Below, piece by piece: positions 12,714-24,400 of a stretch of 64,000 nucleotides of DNA. The stretch is from the NCBI RefSeq assembly GCF_020740795.1, contig NC_067295.1, positions 1,116,501-1,180,500 on the forward strand. The letters are read 5' to 3'. Source of the DNA: Apus apus. Its lineage: Eukaryota; Chordata; Aves; Apodiformes; Apodidae. The notes beneath the pieces are model-generated. The model searched no databases and was not told where the DNA came from. It worked only from the letters and a program-made list of their open reading frames with translations. Position numbers and translations under genes: made by a program. The stretch's first letter is position 1, and every line of letters starts with the position of its first letter.

Positions 12714-14285
12714 GTATTTTCGTAGACGCCGTCGGGTGCGGGAGGGGGCTGTGGCTCTGCCCCCCTGCTCAGACGAGGGGGAGCTGGGGCCGCTGCGGGG
12801 GGGGCTGGGGTCTGTCTCCTCCTTCTCTAACCCAGCGCCTGGGGCCCCGTTTGCTCCCGGGCAGGCGTCTCCGCCGTGCTCCGTGTCTGCCGCCGTCGGA
12901 AAGGCAGCCGTGGTGTGGGGCTGCGGGGGGAGCCCCGCGCCGGGCCAGCCCCCTCCACTGCCGCTGCTGCCCCCGGCACCGAGAGTTCCCACATGCTCCC
13001 TCCTCCACGGTGCCCCCTCCTCCACGGTGCCCATCTCTGCAGAGGAGGGAGGCGAAGCCAAACACCCCCCGCCCCCCCCCCGGCAGTGCCCGCGGCTCTC
13101 CCGGTTCAGGACAGCGGTTTCGGCTCGGCGTGCCCAGGGCAGTGACACGGACATTTCACTGCACATTTTTCTGCTCTGCAAAGACCGACCCGACTTGGCA
13201 GGAGCTCGGAGGGAGCCGCAGGAACGCGAGGCGGCCTGGAGCTCCTGAAAAAGCCTGGCTCAGGCAGGGGAGGAGGGAAGGCAGCTGTGCACCCCCCGCA
13301 GCCCCGCACAGCCCTGCTGCCCTGTGCTCTGGCTCAGTCACAAAGTCACAAAGCGGGGCCATCGGGGCAGGGGTTGCCCCGTCCCGTGGGTGTGCTGGGT
13401 CCCTGGGTGCTGGCACTGGGAGCCTGGCAGGAGAGAGCTGTGGGGCACAAAGGGACCTTTGTTGAGGAGCTTCATTTGTTATGAAGTGGTGGCAGATGTA
13501 AGGGAAGCCCCCGACCCGCCTGGGCCCCCAGGCGCGTGCGAAGCCCCAGCCCCCAGCCCTTAGCCCCAGCCCCCAGCGGGGGGGACCTGCAGCAGCTCAG
13601 ACCCCCCATGCAGCCGCACACGGCCAGGCTGCGGGATTAGAGGGCAGATTAGACGGCGTTTCACGCTGGCAACCCAAATGTCCTGGATTGGAAAGTGGGG
13701 GTGGGGAGAGGAGATGGACCCTGCAATCACTGAGGGGGGGCCGGCCTGGAACTGGGGGCTGCGGAGGAAGCTGGGGACTGTGGAGGGAGTTAAGAGCTGC
13801 AGAGGGCATCCTTGGGCTCCAGCACACGGGACACGGGCCAGCACAGGGTGGGAAGGAGGACATCACAAGAAGCTTGATTCATGGTTGTCTGGAGTTTGCT
13901 TGGTTCCCTCCACTTTTCCCTCTGCTACAGGTCCTCACCGGGTCTGCAGCAGCCCATCCCCACGCAGCTGCCTGCTCTGCAGTGACCAGTGCTGTACCGG
14001 CCAGTTGGTTACCAGCCTTCTGGACCAATGTGCCCCAAAATTGGTTTGCCAGAGCTAGGGCCTCCACAAGGCTTCAGACAGTAACTGGTCTGGGAGAGCA
14101 GAAATCGGGGTGTGATTTGGCGTGGGCGATGGCCCCACACCGCACTGAGCGGGCACCAGCAGAGCCTGGCACCCTCCATCCACACCTTTAGTGTCTCAGG
14201 CTTTTCAGCCGTAAAAAAGTGGAAGGGGACAAATGTCACTGGCCATTGCTGCTACAAAAGTGGAAAATTAGGCAGCAATAAGGGC

Positions 14286-14316
<31 letters not shown>

Positions 14317-14440
14317 ATTGAGGCGCTGTTCCAGCCTGGTTCCCCTCACCAGCCACCACAGGCAGGCGGTCCGTGATTGTGAGGGCCAGAGCGGCGGGAC
14401 AGGGACCAGTGACAGACACCGGGGTCCCCTGGGTGGGGGT
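12714..14440. other. Intergenic region between the GH20 gene and CASKIN1
   Basis: GC-rich, non-coding sequence with CpG patches at 12730-13250. Two less GC-rich islands (about 13450-13500 and 13620-13700) contain TTCATTTGTTATGAAG and GGATTAGAGGGCAGATTAG, so homeodomain-type sites are possible. CCAAT words occur near 14025-14045. No exon, RNA gene or transposon was recognised. Upstream CASKIN1 regulatory elements are plausible but unproven. Confidence 0.45.
14286..14312 (+). repeat. Poly-T tract (T27)
   Basis: This uninterrupted T run lies about 0.6 kb upstream of the CASKIN1 start codon. No retrotransposon body is recognisable next to it. The homopolymer length may be unreliable. Confidence 0.9.
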
Positions 14441-15400
14441 CTGCTGGGCCCGGCTGCAGCCCCCAGCCTCAGCTCCTCTCTCCCGCAGGGGGGACCGCGG
14501 CCTGGGGGACCCTCCCCCAGCAGCCTCGCTCCCCTTTCTCTCCCCGCAGCTGCCGGGACCGCTGAGACCCGCCAGCTCGTTATAAGCTCCAGCTGTGCGG
14601 CGGCGGCGGCGGCTCCCACCGGGACGTCCCCCGGGCCCCGGAGAGGGAGATCCCGGCTCCCCGCCCCCCTCCTCCTGCCGGTGCTGCCCCCTCCCCCCGG
14701 AACTGCCCCCCCGCCGTTCCCGGTGCGACCCCCCCCCGCCCCGCCGCGCCCCGCCCCGGGCGCCCGCCGCCGCACCCGCCTCCGGAGCGGGCTGGGCGGG
14801 GGGGCCGAGCCGTGCCGTGCCGAGCCCAGCCGAGCCGCCCGCCCCTCGCCGCGGAGGATGCTCGGGCCGTGAGCCCGCAGCCGGTAGCCCCGGCGCTGCG
14901 GAGCCATGGGCAAGGACCAGGAGCTGGTGCAGGCGGTGAAGGCGGAGGACATCGCGGCCGTGCAGAAGCTGCTGCAGAGGCCCAAGCCCGGCAAAGCCAG
15001 TGAGTGCGGCGGGGCCGGGCCGGGCCGGGGGCGCCGGTGGTGGGAGGAGGTGGGGGGGAACGACACCAGCATCGCAGCGGGGGCTCGGGGCCCGCATCCC
15101 GCCCGCTGCTCCTGGGATGCCGCCCTGCCTGGCCCCGGAGCATCCCCGGCCCTTCCCGGTGCGGGGGGGGTGGGGGTGTAGACGTGCCGGGACCCCCGGG
15201 GAAGAGGCCCAGCCCGGTAGAGGGGGAGGACCGGAGCCGGCGGAGCATCCCCGGGCGCTGCGCGGGTGCTCGGTGCTGCGCAGGATCGCCCCGCCGGTCC
15301 CGCTGCAACGCCGGGGTACCGGCCGGGCTGCCCTTACTCTGCGGGCAGGAGCAGCTCCCGTGCCCCCGGGGAACTGCGCCGGTGCACCGGGAGGATTGGC
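14440..15400 (+). promoter_or_regulatory. CASKIN1: CASKIN1 CpG-island promoter and 5' UTR
   Basis: A dense CpG island surrounds the first coding exon. Several GC-box-like CCCCGCCCC/CCCGCCCC words lie upstream of the ATG, and no TATA box is evident. The transcription start is probably between about 14550 and 14850; this is inferred from composition only. Confidence 0.65.
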
Positions 15401-18400
15401 AGGGGCACGGGCAGGGGGTTGTGAGCAGGGGCAGGCCGGGCAGAGCTGTGGGCATCTGCGTGTGCCTGGAGCTTGTGTTCACAGACCTTGCATGTGTGCT
15501 GGGGAGCTGCCGGTGCCCGCACACATCTGCATGTGTCTGTGAGCGTGTGCGTGCGTGCGGGGTGTGCGTGTGTGCCTGTGTTTGGGTGCGTGTCTGTGTT
15601 TGCGTGGCGGGGTGTACCCTGGCATATGTGAGCTTGGCTGGGCTGTGCTGGTGCTTCTCCGTCCGGGGGTGGCTGGATGCTGCTCCCTGGGTTTCTCCCC
15701 GGGTGCGACTCTGCGGCGGGGTTTGCACGTCTCCGTGGGTGCACCCGTGTGCGTGTGTCTGGGCGTGAGGCTGCGGGGGTGGATGTGTGTCTGTACATGT
15801 GTGTCCGTGTGTGTAGCTCCGTGAGGATCTGCTCCCGCTATGATTTAGCCGCTCTGTTGAGGCGTTCCACCCGGGACTGAATTATTCATGGTGCTGATGC
15901 AGCTGCAGTTTCAAGGCCTAGTGCGTGGAGCCGACCCGGGAGGGCTGGGAACCATCCCTGGGCATGGACAGGGACCACGGGGAGCACACACATGGCATTG
16001 GGTCACTGGGCACGTGGCCCATTTGCCACTGCACCCCCATCCCTCCCTCCCTCCCAGGCCCAGCCATGAGCACCCCTGTATCCCTGGAGTTGTGCAGGGC
16101 TGGTGCTGTGTCCCTGTCCCAGGTTGTGCAGGGCTGTTCCTGGCTGACTAGAGCCAGCGTGGTGTCCCCTGTGTCCTGGTGCCAAGCAGGGCTGGCATGA
16201 CACCCCCATAGCCCTGCTGTAGTGCAAGGCTAGAGCAGCATCCACCATGGCCCCTGTGCTGTGCAGGACCAGCGTGGTGCCCCCACTGTCCTGGTGTCAC
16301 ACAGGGCTGGTGTGGTGTCCCAGGTGCTGTGCAGGGCTAACGAGGTGGCCTCCATGTCTTGGTACCATGCAAGGCCAGCATGGTGTTCCCAGTCCAACTG
16401 TTGCTGCTGAGGGCCTGGGTGGGAAATGAAGGGGCTTCAGCTCAGAGCCCCCTTCATCCCAACCTGCTCCAGGTGCTGCCGCTTCTGTATCTTGTTGGAG
16501 CAGGATGTGGGGACTAGGATGATGCCTGGCCTGTGCCCAGTGCTGTCCCCCCCACACCCCTCTCCTGTCCCCAGGCTCACAGCTGGTGTTGCTGTGGCAA
16601 CGGCCAGTGGTGCCTGAGTGCCACCACCTCCTCCTGCATCCTGCTCCTTCCCAGCCCTGCTCTGCTGCATCTCCCACCCCAGCTGCTCTCCCTCTGCAGA
16701 ACCCTCTGGCTGCTGGGCACTGCTGGGTGGGATGGCCACGGGAGCTGGCGGTGCTTCTGGTGATGGGCTTGTGGGTGAGGGACAAGGGACACGCAGCGTC
16801 TGTCCAGGTTGGTGTTGGGGAGATTCCCAGTGTGGGCCTGGGTGCTTGCTCCATGCCGTGTCTCCAGCTCAGCTGAACCCACTGGTGCCAGGCTGATCCA
16901 GTGCCATTTCCCCATGGGACCTGGCAGTGGATCCCATGCTTCTGGCCTGGGGTGCATGAGCAAGGCTGCTCACAGCAGCAGGGCTGGAGGTGCAGAACAG
17001 GGTGGGAGAGCATTGAGCAGGGGCTGTCCCCATGCTGTGGTGCCCTCACATCTCCTGGTCCCACGCGTGCCTCTGGCACTCCCCGTACTGTGCGGCACCA
17101 GGAAGATTTGGAACTTAGCTCTGTTATCTGGATAATATCCTATTCATGGGGGGTTTAAGAAATGAGATTTTAAAAATCCCTGTGTGAATTAACACGGGTT
17201 GCTATGGCAACGTGGGGCCCGATTTAGCATGTGGAGTACGAGTTTGTGGGGCCCGGGCCGGCCGCAGCGCGCTCGGCGCTCACTTCCCGGGCATCCATAA
17301 TTGATGAGGTTGTCTGAAAGTTACGCAAATCAGATGCAGAGATTTGGCAGCAAACTGTTTCCCTCCCTGTCCCCTCCTCCCGGGTGCTACCTCGAAGAAT
17401 TGTAGTGACTTGGCGTTTTCCCCTCCGCTTCCCAGTTTGGACACCGTGGGACAGGACGGGGTCCCGGGGCATCCCCAGTGAGGTCGGTGCCTGCCACATG
17501 GTCCCCATCCGGGACACCCGGAGCTTTGTGCAGCCGGAGACAGGGCTGTGCTGATCCGCATGGGAAAGCCGTGGTTCCTTGGCCATGGTGTGTTGGAGAG
17601 AACTGGCTCCTTCCTTGTGAGGTGGTGTCACTGGTAGCTTTGGAAACTGCTCCTGCGTGACACCCACAGGAGGGACCTCGAGCTGAGGGCTGGGCCCCTC
17701 TGTCCCGGGTTCTCCTCCCATGGGGCTGGGGGGCTTTGCAAAGTGCTTCTGTGTGGGGGGGCTTCATGTGGCAAAGGAGACATCCATGTGTGTGGCTCCG
17801 TGGTGTCCCGTGCGGCTCCGCCACCCGCCCCATGCCTGGCCCATGGTGCCATCCTGGTCCCCCAGGCTGCAGTTGAGGTTTGTGTCTTCATGTGCCACTG
17901 GAGTTCTGGGTACCTCAGTTGGGACACCTGGAAAAGACTGGGACAGGAGCCAGCCAGCTCCTTGGAGGGGCATGCATGGTGCAGGCAGCATGGGCAGCAG
18001 GGCCAGGACCCCAAAGCTCACTGAGCACCCCCAGGCTCATCACCCTCTGGAGTGCTGCCAGGGTGGGGATGGCTGCTTTGCCGGTACTCTGGGACGCAGG
18101 AGCAGCGGGAGTCAGGAGCCAGACCCCTTGGGGCATGGGGTCCCTGGGCAGGGCCTTGCCAGCTTCACTCCAGCCCATCCTCCTGTGCAGCGGCCAGTTA
18201 ATTCTGGGTTTTTTTGCCTGCATTTGATTGCATTAATAATCTCCTCTGATAACAGTATTTAATAAAACCAGGCTAATATGGCGCAGTTAGGAAATGTCTT
18301 TGACATTTTACAATTCAATTTCCATGCAGTAAAAGGCAGGGCAGCTGCAAATCCAATTGTGGTGCAGTGCCCAGGGCACGGGTGGTCAGCAGCTGCTGGA

Positions 18401-21400
18401 GCTGCCTGGTTTCCCCCGGCCCTCCGGTAAAGCAAGAAACTTCCCTGGGCAGCAGCCACCCTGTCTGGGATATTGGTTGGGACGAGCAGTTCCTGCTGCT
18501 GCTGCCACGCTTGACGGTGTGTCAGCGGGTCCCTTATGAACTTCCTCGTGGGGTTTCTAGCCTGTGTGTGAAACCTTGCTCCCAGCAGGAGTTGGCAGGC
18601 GGGCGCATGCTGGCGTGTGCCAAGTTTCCTTCCAAAGGGGGATTACTACTTAGTCCGGGGTGATATGCTTTTATTTTACATTTCCTTGCCTCTCTCTCCA
18701 GCTGGGCCAGAGCTGTAGATGCAAACCCTCCTCTGCCCCCCAGCTACCCCAGCGCAGGGACCAGCCGTGGGGTCCCTGCCCACCCAGGGATGCTGCAGAG
18801 GACTCAGGGCTGTGGCCACCAGCACCAAGGAGCAGCAGGACCATGGGCTGGTGGCTCCACTCCCAGCTCAAGGCTCCCTCACTGGCCTGGAATTTCTCCC
18901 CAGTTCACCTGGTTTAATGCCAGTTACCCCTTTGCCAGCTGCCCTGCCCTGTGGCAGTGATGCCCGTGGATGGTGGCTGCATGGCACTGTGCTGTGGTGG
19001 ATGTTGGCACGTGGCTGGTGGGAGCTGCAGTGTCTCTGTGAGGGGTGCAGGGACTTACCCGGCTGTGGGGCAATGCTCAAGGCAGTGCCTGCACGTGTTT
19101 GCTGGTGTGGTCTCCATCCTGGTGCTGGTGAGGGAGCAGTGTGTGCCAGGAGTTATGTGCCGATGCACCAGGACTGGGCACCACTGGCTGCCACAAAGAG
19201 CTGGGGCTGTTGAGCTGGGGCTGAACATGGCCATGAAGCTGCTGTGTGCTACCCGCGCCAGCAGGCGGATAGAGGTGCCTTTCTCTGGTCTCCAGAGACG
19301 GTCCGTAGAGTGTTGAACTCATTTGCTGTTTTTTAGTGGCTGATGGTGTTACTGCCGGGCCAGGCTCCCACATGCAACAGAAAGGTGTTGGGAAGCAAAA
19401 TCCACTTGGGAGCACTCAGGCTTGTGCCAGCCTGCACCAACACTGCTGCTCCATCACCTGTTTTTGCCCCAGCTGTGGCCAAACGTGCTGTGAGGACAGG
19501 CCATGTGGAGCTGGTTGCTGAGCCAGCCTGCAGTGCTGTTTTCCCCATCTCAGGTTTCTGTCCCATGCTGCAGCTGGGGCACGCGGGACCTGCCCTCCCG
19601 GTCCCCTCTTCCCAGAGAGAGGGTGGCTAGTGCAGCCTGGCCGGGGCAGGAGCGAGCCTGCTGGCAGGCTGGCTCGTTGTGCCGGGCTGAGAGGGATCTT
19701 TAATCTGTAATGAAATGTTAATAGTATTTTCCAACTCAATACAGGAGTAGAAAATGAGGTGTTTAACACTGGGCTCCGCAGTGACAGGAGCAATCAGCCT
19801 GAGAAATGGGAAGCCAGGGACGCAGCGCCGGCCTCGGCAGGGCCTGACAGCCCCGGCCTGCTCCGGTAATGGATGGTGCTGGAGCCTGGCACAAGCCATC
19901 CAGCCACAGAAGTGTGGTGCTGGGCTGGTGCGGGAGAGAGGCTGGTGAGGGAATGCTGAACCTGCCGGGGTCTCCTTGGCTCTCACCAGCAAGGTCAGTG
20001 CTTGGTGAGAACTGAGCAGCTTGAGGTGGTTGTGGGGCTGGGGTCCTCTGGGGTGCAGTAGGACAATGGGACCCCACTCTGTGCCTTACCTCCCAGCAGC
20101 TGGAGATGGAGTAGGTTGGAGCTGGTGCTCCAGCAGCTGCCATGGGCACTGCTTCTCCCAGCATCGTGTCTGCCGCTGGCCGGCTGCTCTGCACCAGCAC
20201 TGCTCTGCCAGCGCGCGTCCCAGTGCGTCCGTGTGCTCCTGGGTGCACGTCTGGGTGCATCCATGTGCACGCGTGTGCCTGCATGCCCTGTGCGCCCGTG
20301 TGCATCTGTCCTGTGCATCCATGTGCTCGGGGCCACCTCCGGCAGCGCCTCCTCCCCGGCCTGCCGCGGGCTCGGCGCTGGGGACAGCTCTCAGCAGCGG
20401 CCCTGGCAGCTGCCGGCTGATCCTTTCCAGATGCGGCTGCCGGGAGCCCGGCCCTGTGCCGAGGCCCCTGTAGGTTTCTGGTCCGTGGCTGCCGGAGCCG
20501 CTGGAGCAGACAAAGCAGCCTCCCGCCCGGCTCCTGCATTGCAGCTGGGCTGTTTACGGCTCCTCGCACGGTGCAGCTCCGCAGCGGCTTTTCTGCCGGC
20601 TGCCTCCCCTCCGGCGGGTGTGGAATTGGGCTGTATCTGGCTGAGCCCCAGCCCTGCCCCTGCCTGCTTCCCCCCAGCACAGGCCCTGTGATCCCTGCCC
20701 TTCCCCCGCAGCACTGCCAGGGCTCCCAGGACTCAGGGTATCATAGACCCACAGCATGGTGGGGGTTGGAAGTGACCTCTGGAGTCCATCGGTCCGATTC
20801 CCCCTGCTCCAGCAGGTTCATCAGGAGCCAGCTGCACGGGATTGCTTTCAGGGCAGCTGCACAGCTTCAGCTGGCTGCACATCCATGTGCTGCCCCTCTG
20901 CTCTGGCAGTGGCCACAGCATCACTGAGCTGCCCATCTGCCCATGGGCACCAGTGGGAAAGCCACTGTGGTGTGGAGGGAGGGTGGGTGGGTGGCCACGT
21001 CACACTGGCACATGCAGGAGCGCTGGGGGAAGGTGAAACAGGTTGTTACGTGAACGAGTATCCTCTGTCCCTTGTCCTGGGCAGCCTCTGCTCAGGCACT
21101 CAGAGTGCTGGTGCCGGCTTTGCTGAGAAGCGGACGGGTGGGGAGACACAGGTCCTGCAGAGCCAGAGGGCTGCATGGCTGGGCCCCAGACCGGGGCTGG
21201 GGGTGGCCCTGCAGTGCTGGGGAGCTGCTCAGGGGGATCCTGCTGATCCAACACCAAGGGTGACTGGCTCGGTTGGGCTCTGCAGCACCACGCAGCAAAG
21301 GTCAGGTGAGGATATAGCTGGGGGTGCTCACGGTGGCTGCTGGCAAGTCCCACTGTACCAACATGGCACTGATGGGCACCATGGGGTGCTGGGTGCCCTG

Positions 21401-24400
21401 GCTGGCTCCAGCCCCATGTTTTCAGTGGGTCTGCTTTGGATGTATCCACATCCCTCATCCCCGCCTGCCCTGGCAGCCCCCGGGTTCAGATCCTCATCCT
21501 CCTTAGAATGAAAAGTTTCCTTTATTTAAAAAAAAAAAAAATTAAAAAAAAATCACAGAGGAGTCCTGGCTGCCTCTTGGAAGCTGCATTTAAGTTATTT
21601 CATCCCAGCCCCAGGGGACAGCCCTGTGCTGCTGCAGCACCGTGACTCAGGCTGCCACAGCCTATTGATTCTGAAGTGCAGATTGCTCCATCCCTGAGGA
21701 AGGCTCCATGCACGAGGGCTGGGCAGCCAGAGTGCCAGCAGGTGCGTGGGGCACAGGGCCAGCATCCCCCAAAAAGCGCCCTGGGATTTGGGGAATGGCT
21801 TGTGATGGGCACCAGGGCACCCAGCTGTGGGTTGCCAGCTGTGATGGGAAGGGGTGTCCAGCTCTGGTGAACAGTTGTTATCCAGCTGTTGTGGGCGCTG
21901 AGGTATCCAGCTGTGATGGGCAGTTGTTACCTAGCTGTGGTGGGCACTGGCTGTCCAGCTGGTGGGTGTCCAGCTGTGATGGGCACCGGCACACTGAGCT
22001 GTGAATGTACAGATGTGATGGGGTGTCCAGATATGTTTGGAACGAGTGTCTAGCTGTGTTGGGTGCTGTGGTGTCCAGTTGTGGTGAGCAGTGTGTCCAG
22101 TTGTGATGGGTGTCCAGCTGTGGTGCACACTGGGTTGTCTTGCTGTGATGGGCAGTTGTTATCCAGCTGTAATGGGCACTGGCTGTCCAGCTGGTGGGTG
22201 TCCCGCTGTGATGGGCACTGGGGTATCCAGCTGTGCAAGGCAGTAGTTATCCAGCTGTGGTGAACACAGGGCTGCAATGGATGCTGCCATCTCTTTGCCC
22301 CAGGCCATCCCTTCCCACATGGCCCAGCAGCCCTGGAGCTTCCCGGTGCATTATTTATACAGTCAGAATCGATCAGAAGATGATAACGGCTTCATTAGCA
22401 TCAGAACATCGCGTCGGCCTCGGCGCTTGACATGACCTTGGCTGCAGGAGTTACGAGCCTTTCTCTGTCTGACAGCAGCGAGAACTGGCTCCCCGGCGTC
22501 CTCATCCTCACCAGGCCCCGCCAGGGCTGCTCCAGCCACCTCTGTGGGGTCCCCACGGCGTGGACCCAATTCCCACTGTGAGGAATAAGACCCGTGCTGC
22601 CAGGGCTCCTCGTGCAGCGAGCCCTTGCAGCGCCGTTGTTTGCGTGGCACTCGTCAGCAAGGATATAATTAAGAGCAGCTATTTTGGATGCTTCCTTTAT
22701 CCGGCAGCTCACGGCGATGCCGCTGCAGGGCCCTCCCCTCCTCCCCCGAAAGAGGCCCTTGGCTTTGTTGTGAATGTCTTCCTCGGGGCTACTCGGTGTC
22801 ATCCAGCCTGTGGGGGCCGGGAGGTCCCTGTTGTCCTTGGGGGAGACACAGAGGGGTCCTGCTGCAGAGGTGGGGAGTGGCAGGGATGGTGGGACTGAAA
22901 GGGGGGGGGACCACGGCAGCGGGGTGATGGAAGGCTCGGAGAGGAGGATTTGGGGAGGTTACCCTGGCTTGTTTGCTGCCGAGCTGAGGGGGGGGCAGCG
23001 ACGGCTTTCCCCTCATCAAGTAGATGTTGATTTAGCGGAGGCTGGGGCCATCTGCTCGGAGCAGCCGCCCTCTCCCTGCGAGCTGGCGCGGCGCTGCCGG
23101 GGGGAGCTGGGCGAGGATGTGCTTCGTCAGCGGGGGCTTGGCCGGGAGCCCCCGGCCCCGGGCGGGCATCGATCGCTGCTGGCGCTGGCTGCGGATGCAG
23201 GGACTGGCACCAACGGGTGCTGTGTGGTTCTGCTTCTGGGAAGGGGGGCACTGGGGAATCCCACCGTGTGGGGAAATGGCCTCGGACACGTGCGCAGGAA
23301 CCGGGCTGGAGCAGCCGGGCGCGGGGGTGTCCCCACAGTGTGCACCGGGGTACCTGGAGCAGCTGCCAGGCACGGTGCGGCGGTGCAGGGAGTCAGGGTG
23401 ACACAAGGTGACACACGGTGACACACGGTGACACACGGCCGGACCCTGGGGCCGTGCAGAGCAGGTCCCTGCGCCCGCCCCGCCCGGCACGTGCCTCTGG
23501 CTCGTGTGTGCCCTGCACCGGGGGCGCCCCCCGGGGCCGGGGCTGCTGCGGGGCGGGCGGCGAGGCCGGGGTCAGGGAGGAGCTCCCTGCAGGCGAGCGC
23601 CGGGCTGAATTCAAGCGTGCGTTTAGCTACTGCGATCCTTGTGTTTAAGTGAAGGCATTTCTGGGAGCAGCGGCTGGGCCGAGCTCCCCGCGGCGGCGTT
23701 TACTGGCGGCAGACGCTGTTTATAGTCGGTGTCTGTGGCAGGCGGCTGCGGCTCCCGGTGCTGGGGCTCGCTGGATCCCGCAGCCCAGTACGTCCCCTTT
23801 TCCCGGTGGTCCTGCCCGACCCTTTTCCATCCTGACCCCTCAGGCTGCCCATGGGGTGCAAGGTGCTCTGAAAGCTGTGGGGAGGCTGTGCCGTGGGGCT
23901 GGGATGCAAGAATGCACCTATGTGCCATAATCATCACCTGAGCAGCCTGTGGGGAGCAAAGAAGGGACATTGGGGTGTCCCGAGGGAATTGGTGGGGCTC
24001 GGGTGGTCTGAGCGCGGGCGCCAGCACCGGGAGTGCCATGTCCTTCTGTGCTGCAGCATCTGCCCAATGGCCCCAGCAAAAAAGGACCAAGTTCAGGGGT
24101 GCTCAGGGGTGCTCATTGCCCTCTGTCACCCCTCCAGCTGTCCAGCTGGGGCCATGCTGGGTGCCCACTGGCAGTGTGGCTGTGCAGGAGCCCTGCTCTC
24201 CTTTCCACCATGCCCGGCTCCTTTTGTGGCCGATATTTTGAACTGACGGGGCTCTCAGCTTCCTTCCCTCCCCCTCCTTGGAGGAGTTTCTGTTGTGCTC
24301 CCCAGCCACTAACAAGCTCTCCCGTGTCTCACTGACCCTGGACAGGCTGCAAGTCCCACATGATGGCAGTGGGGCCAAGATGTCCTGGCTGCAGATATGG

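Noticed and set aside
12522-13465. Open frames of about 200 codons downstream of the GH20 gene
   Set aside because: GC-rich, no conserved motif, overlap the 3' end of the GH20 gene on the opposite strand. No splice consensus linking them.
14252-15728. Long minus-strand open frames over the CASKIN1 promoter
   Set aside because: They are a product of CpG-island composition with few stop codons. Arg/Pro/Gly-rich translation, no splice or homology support.
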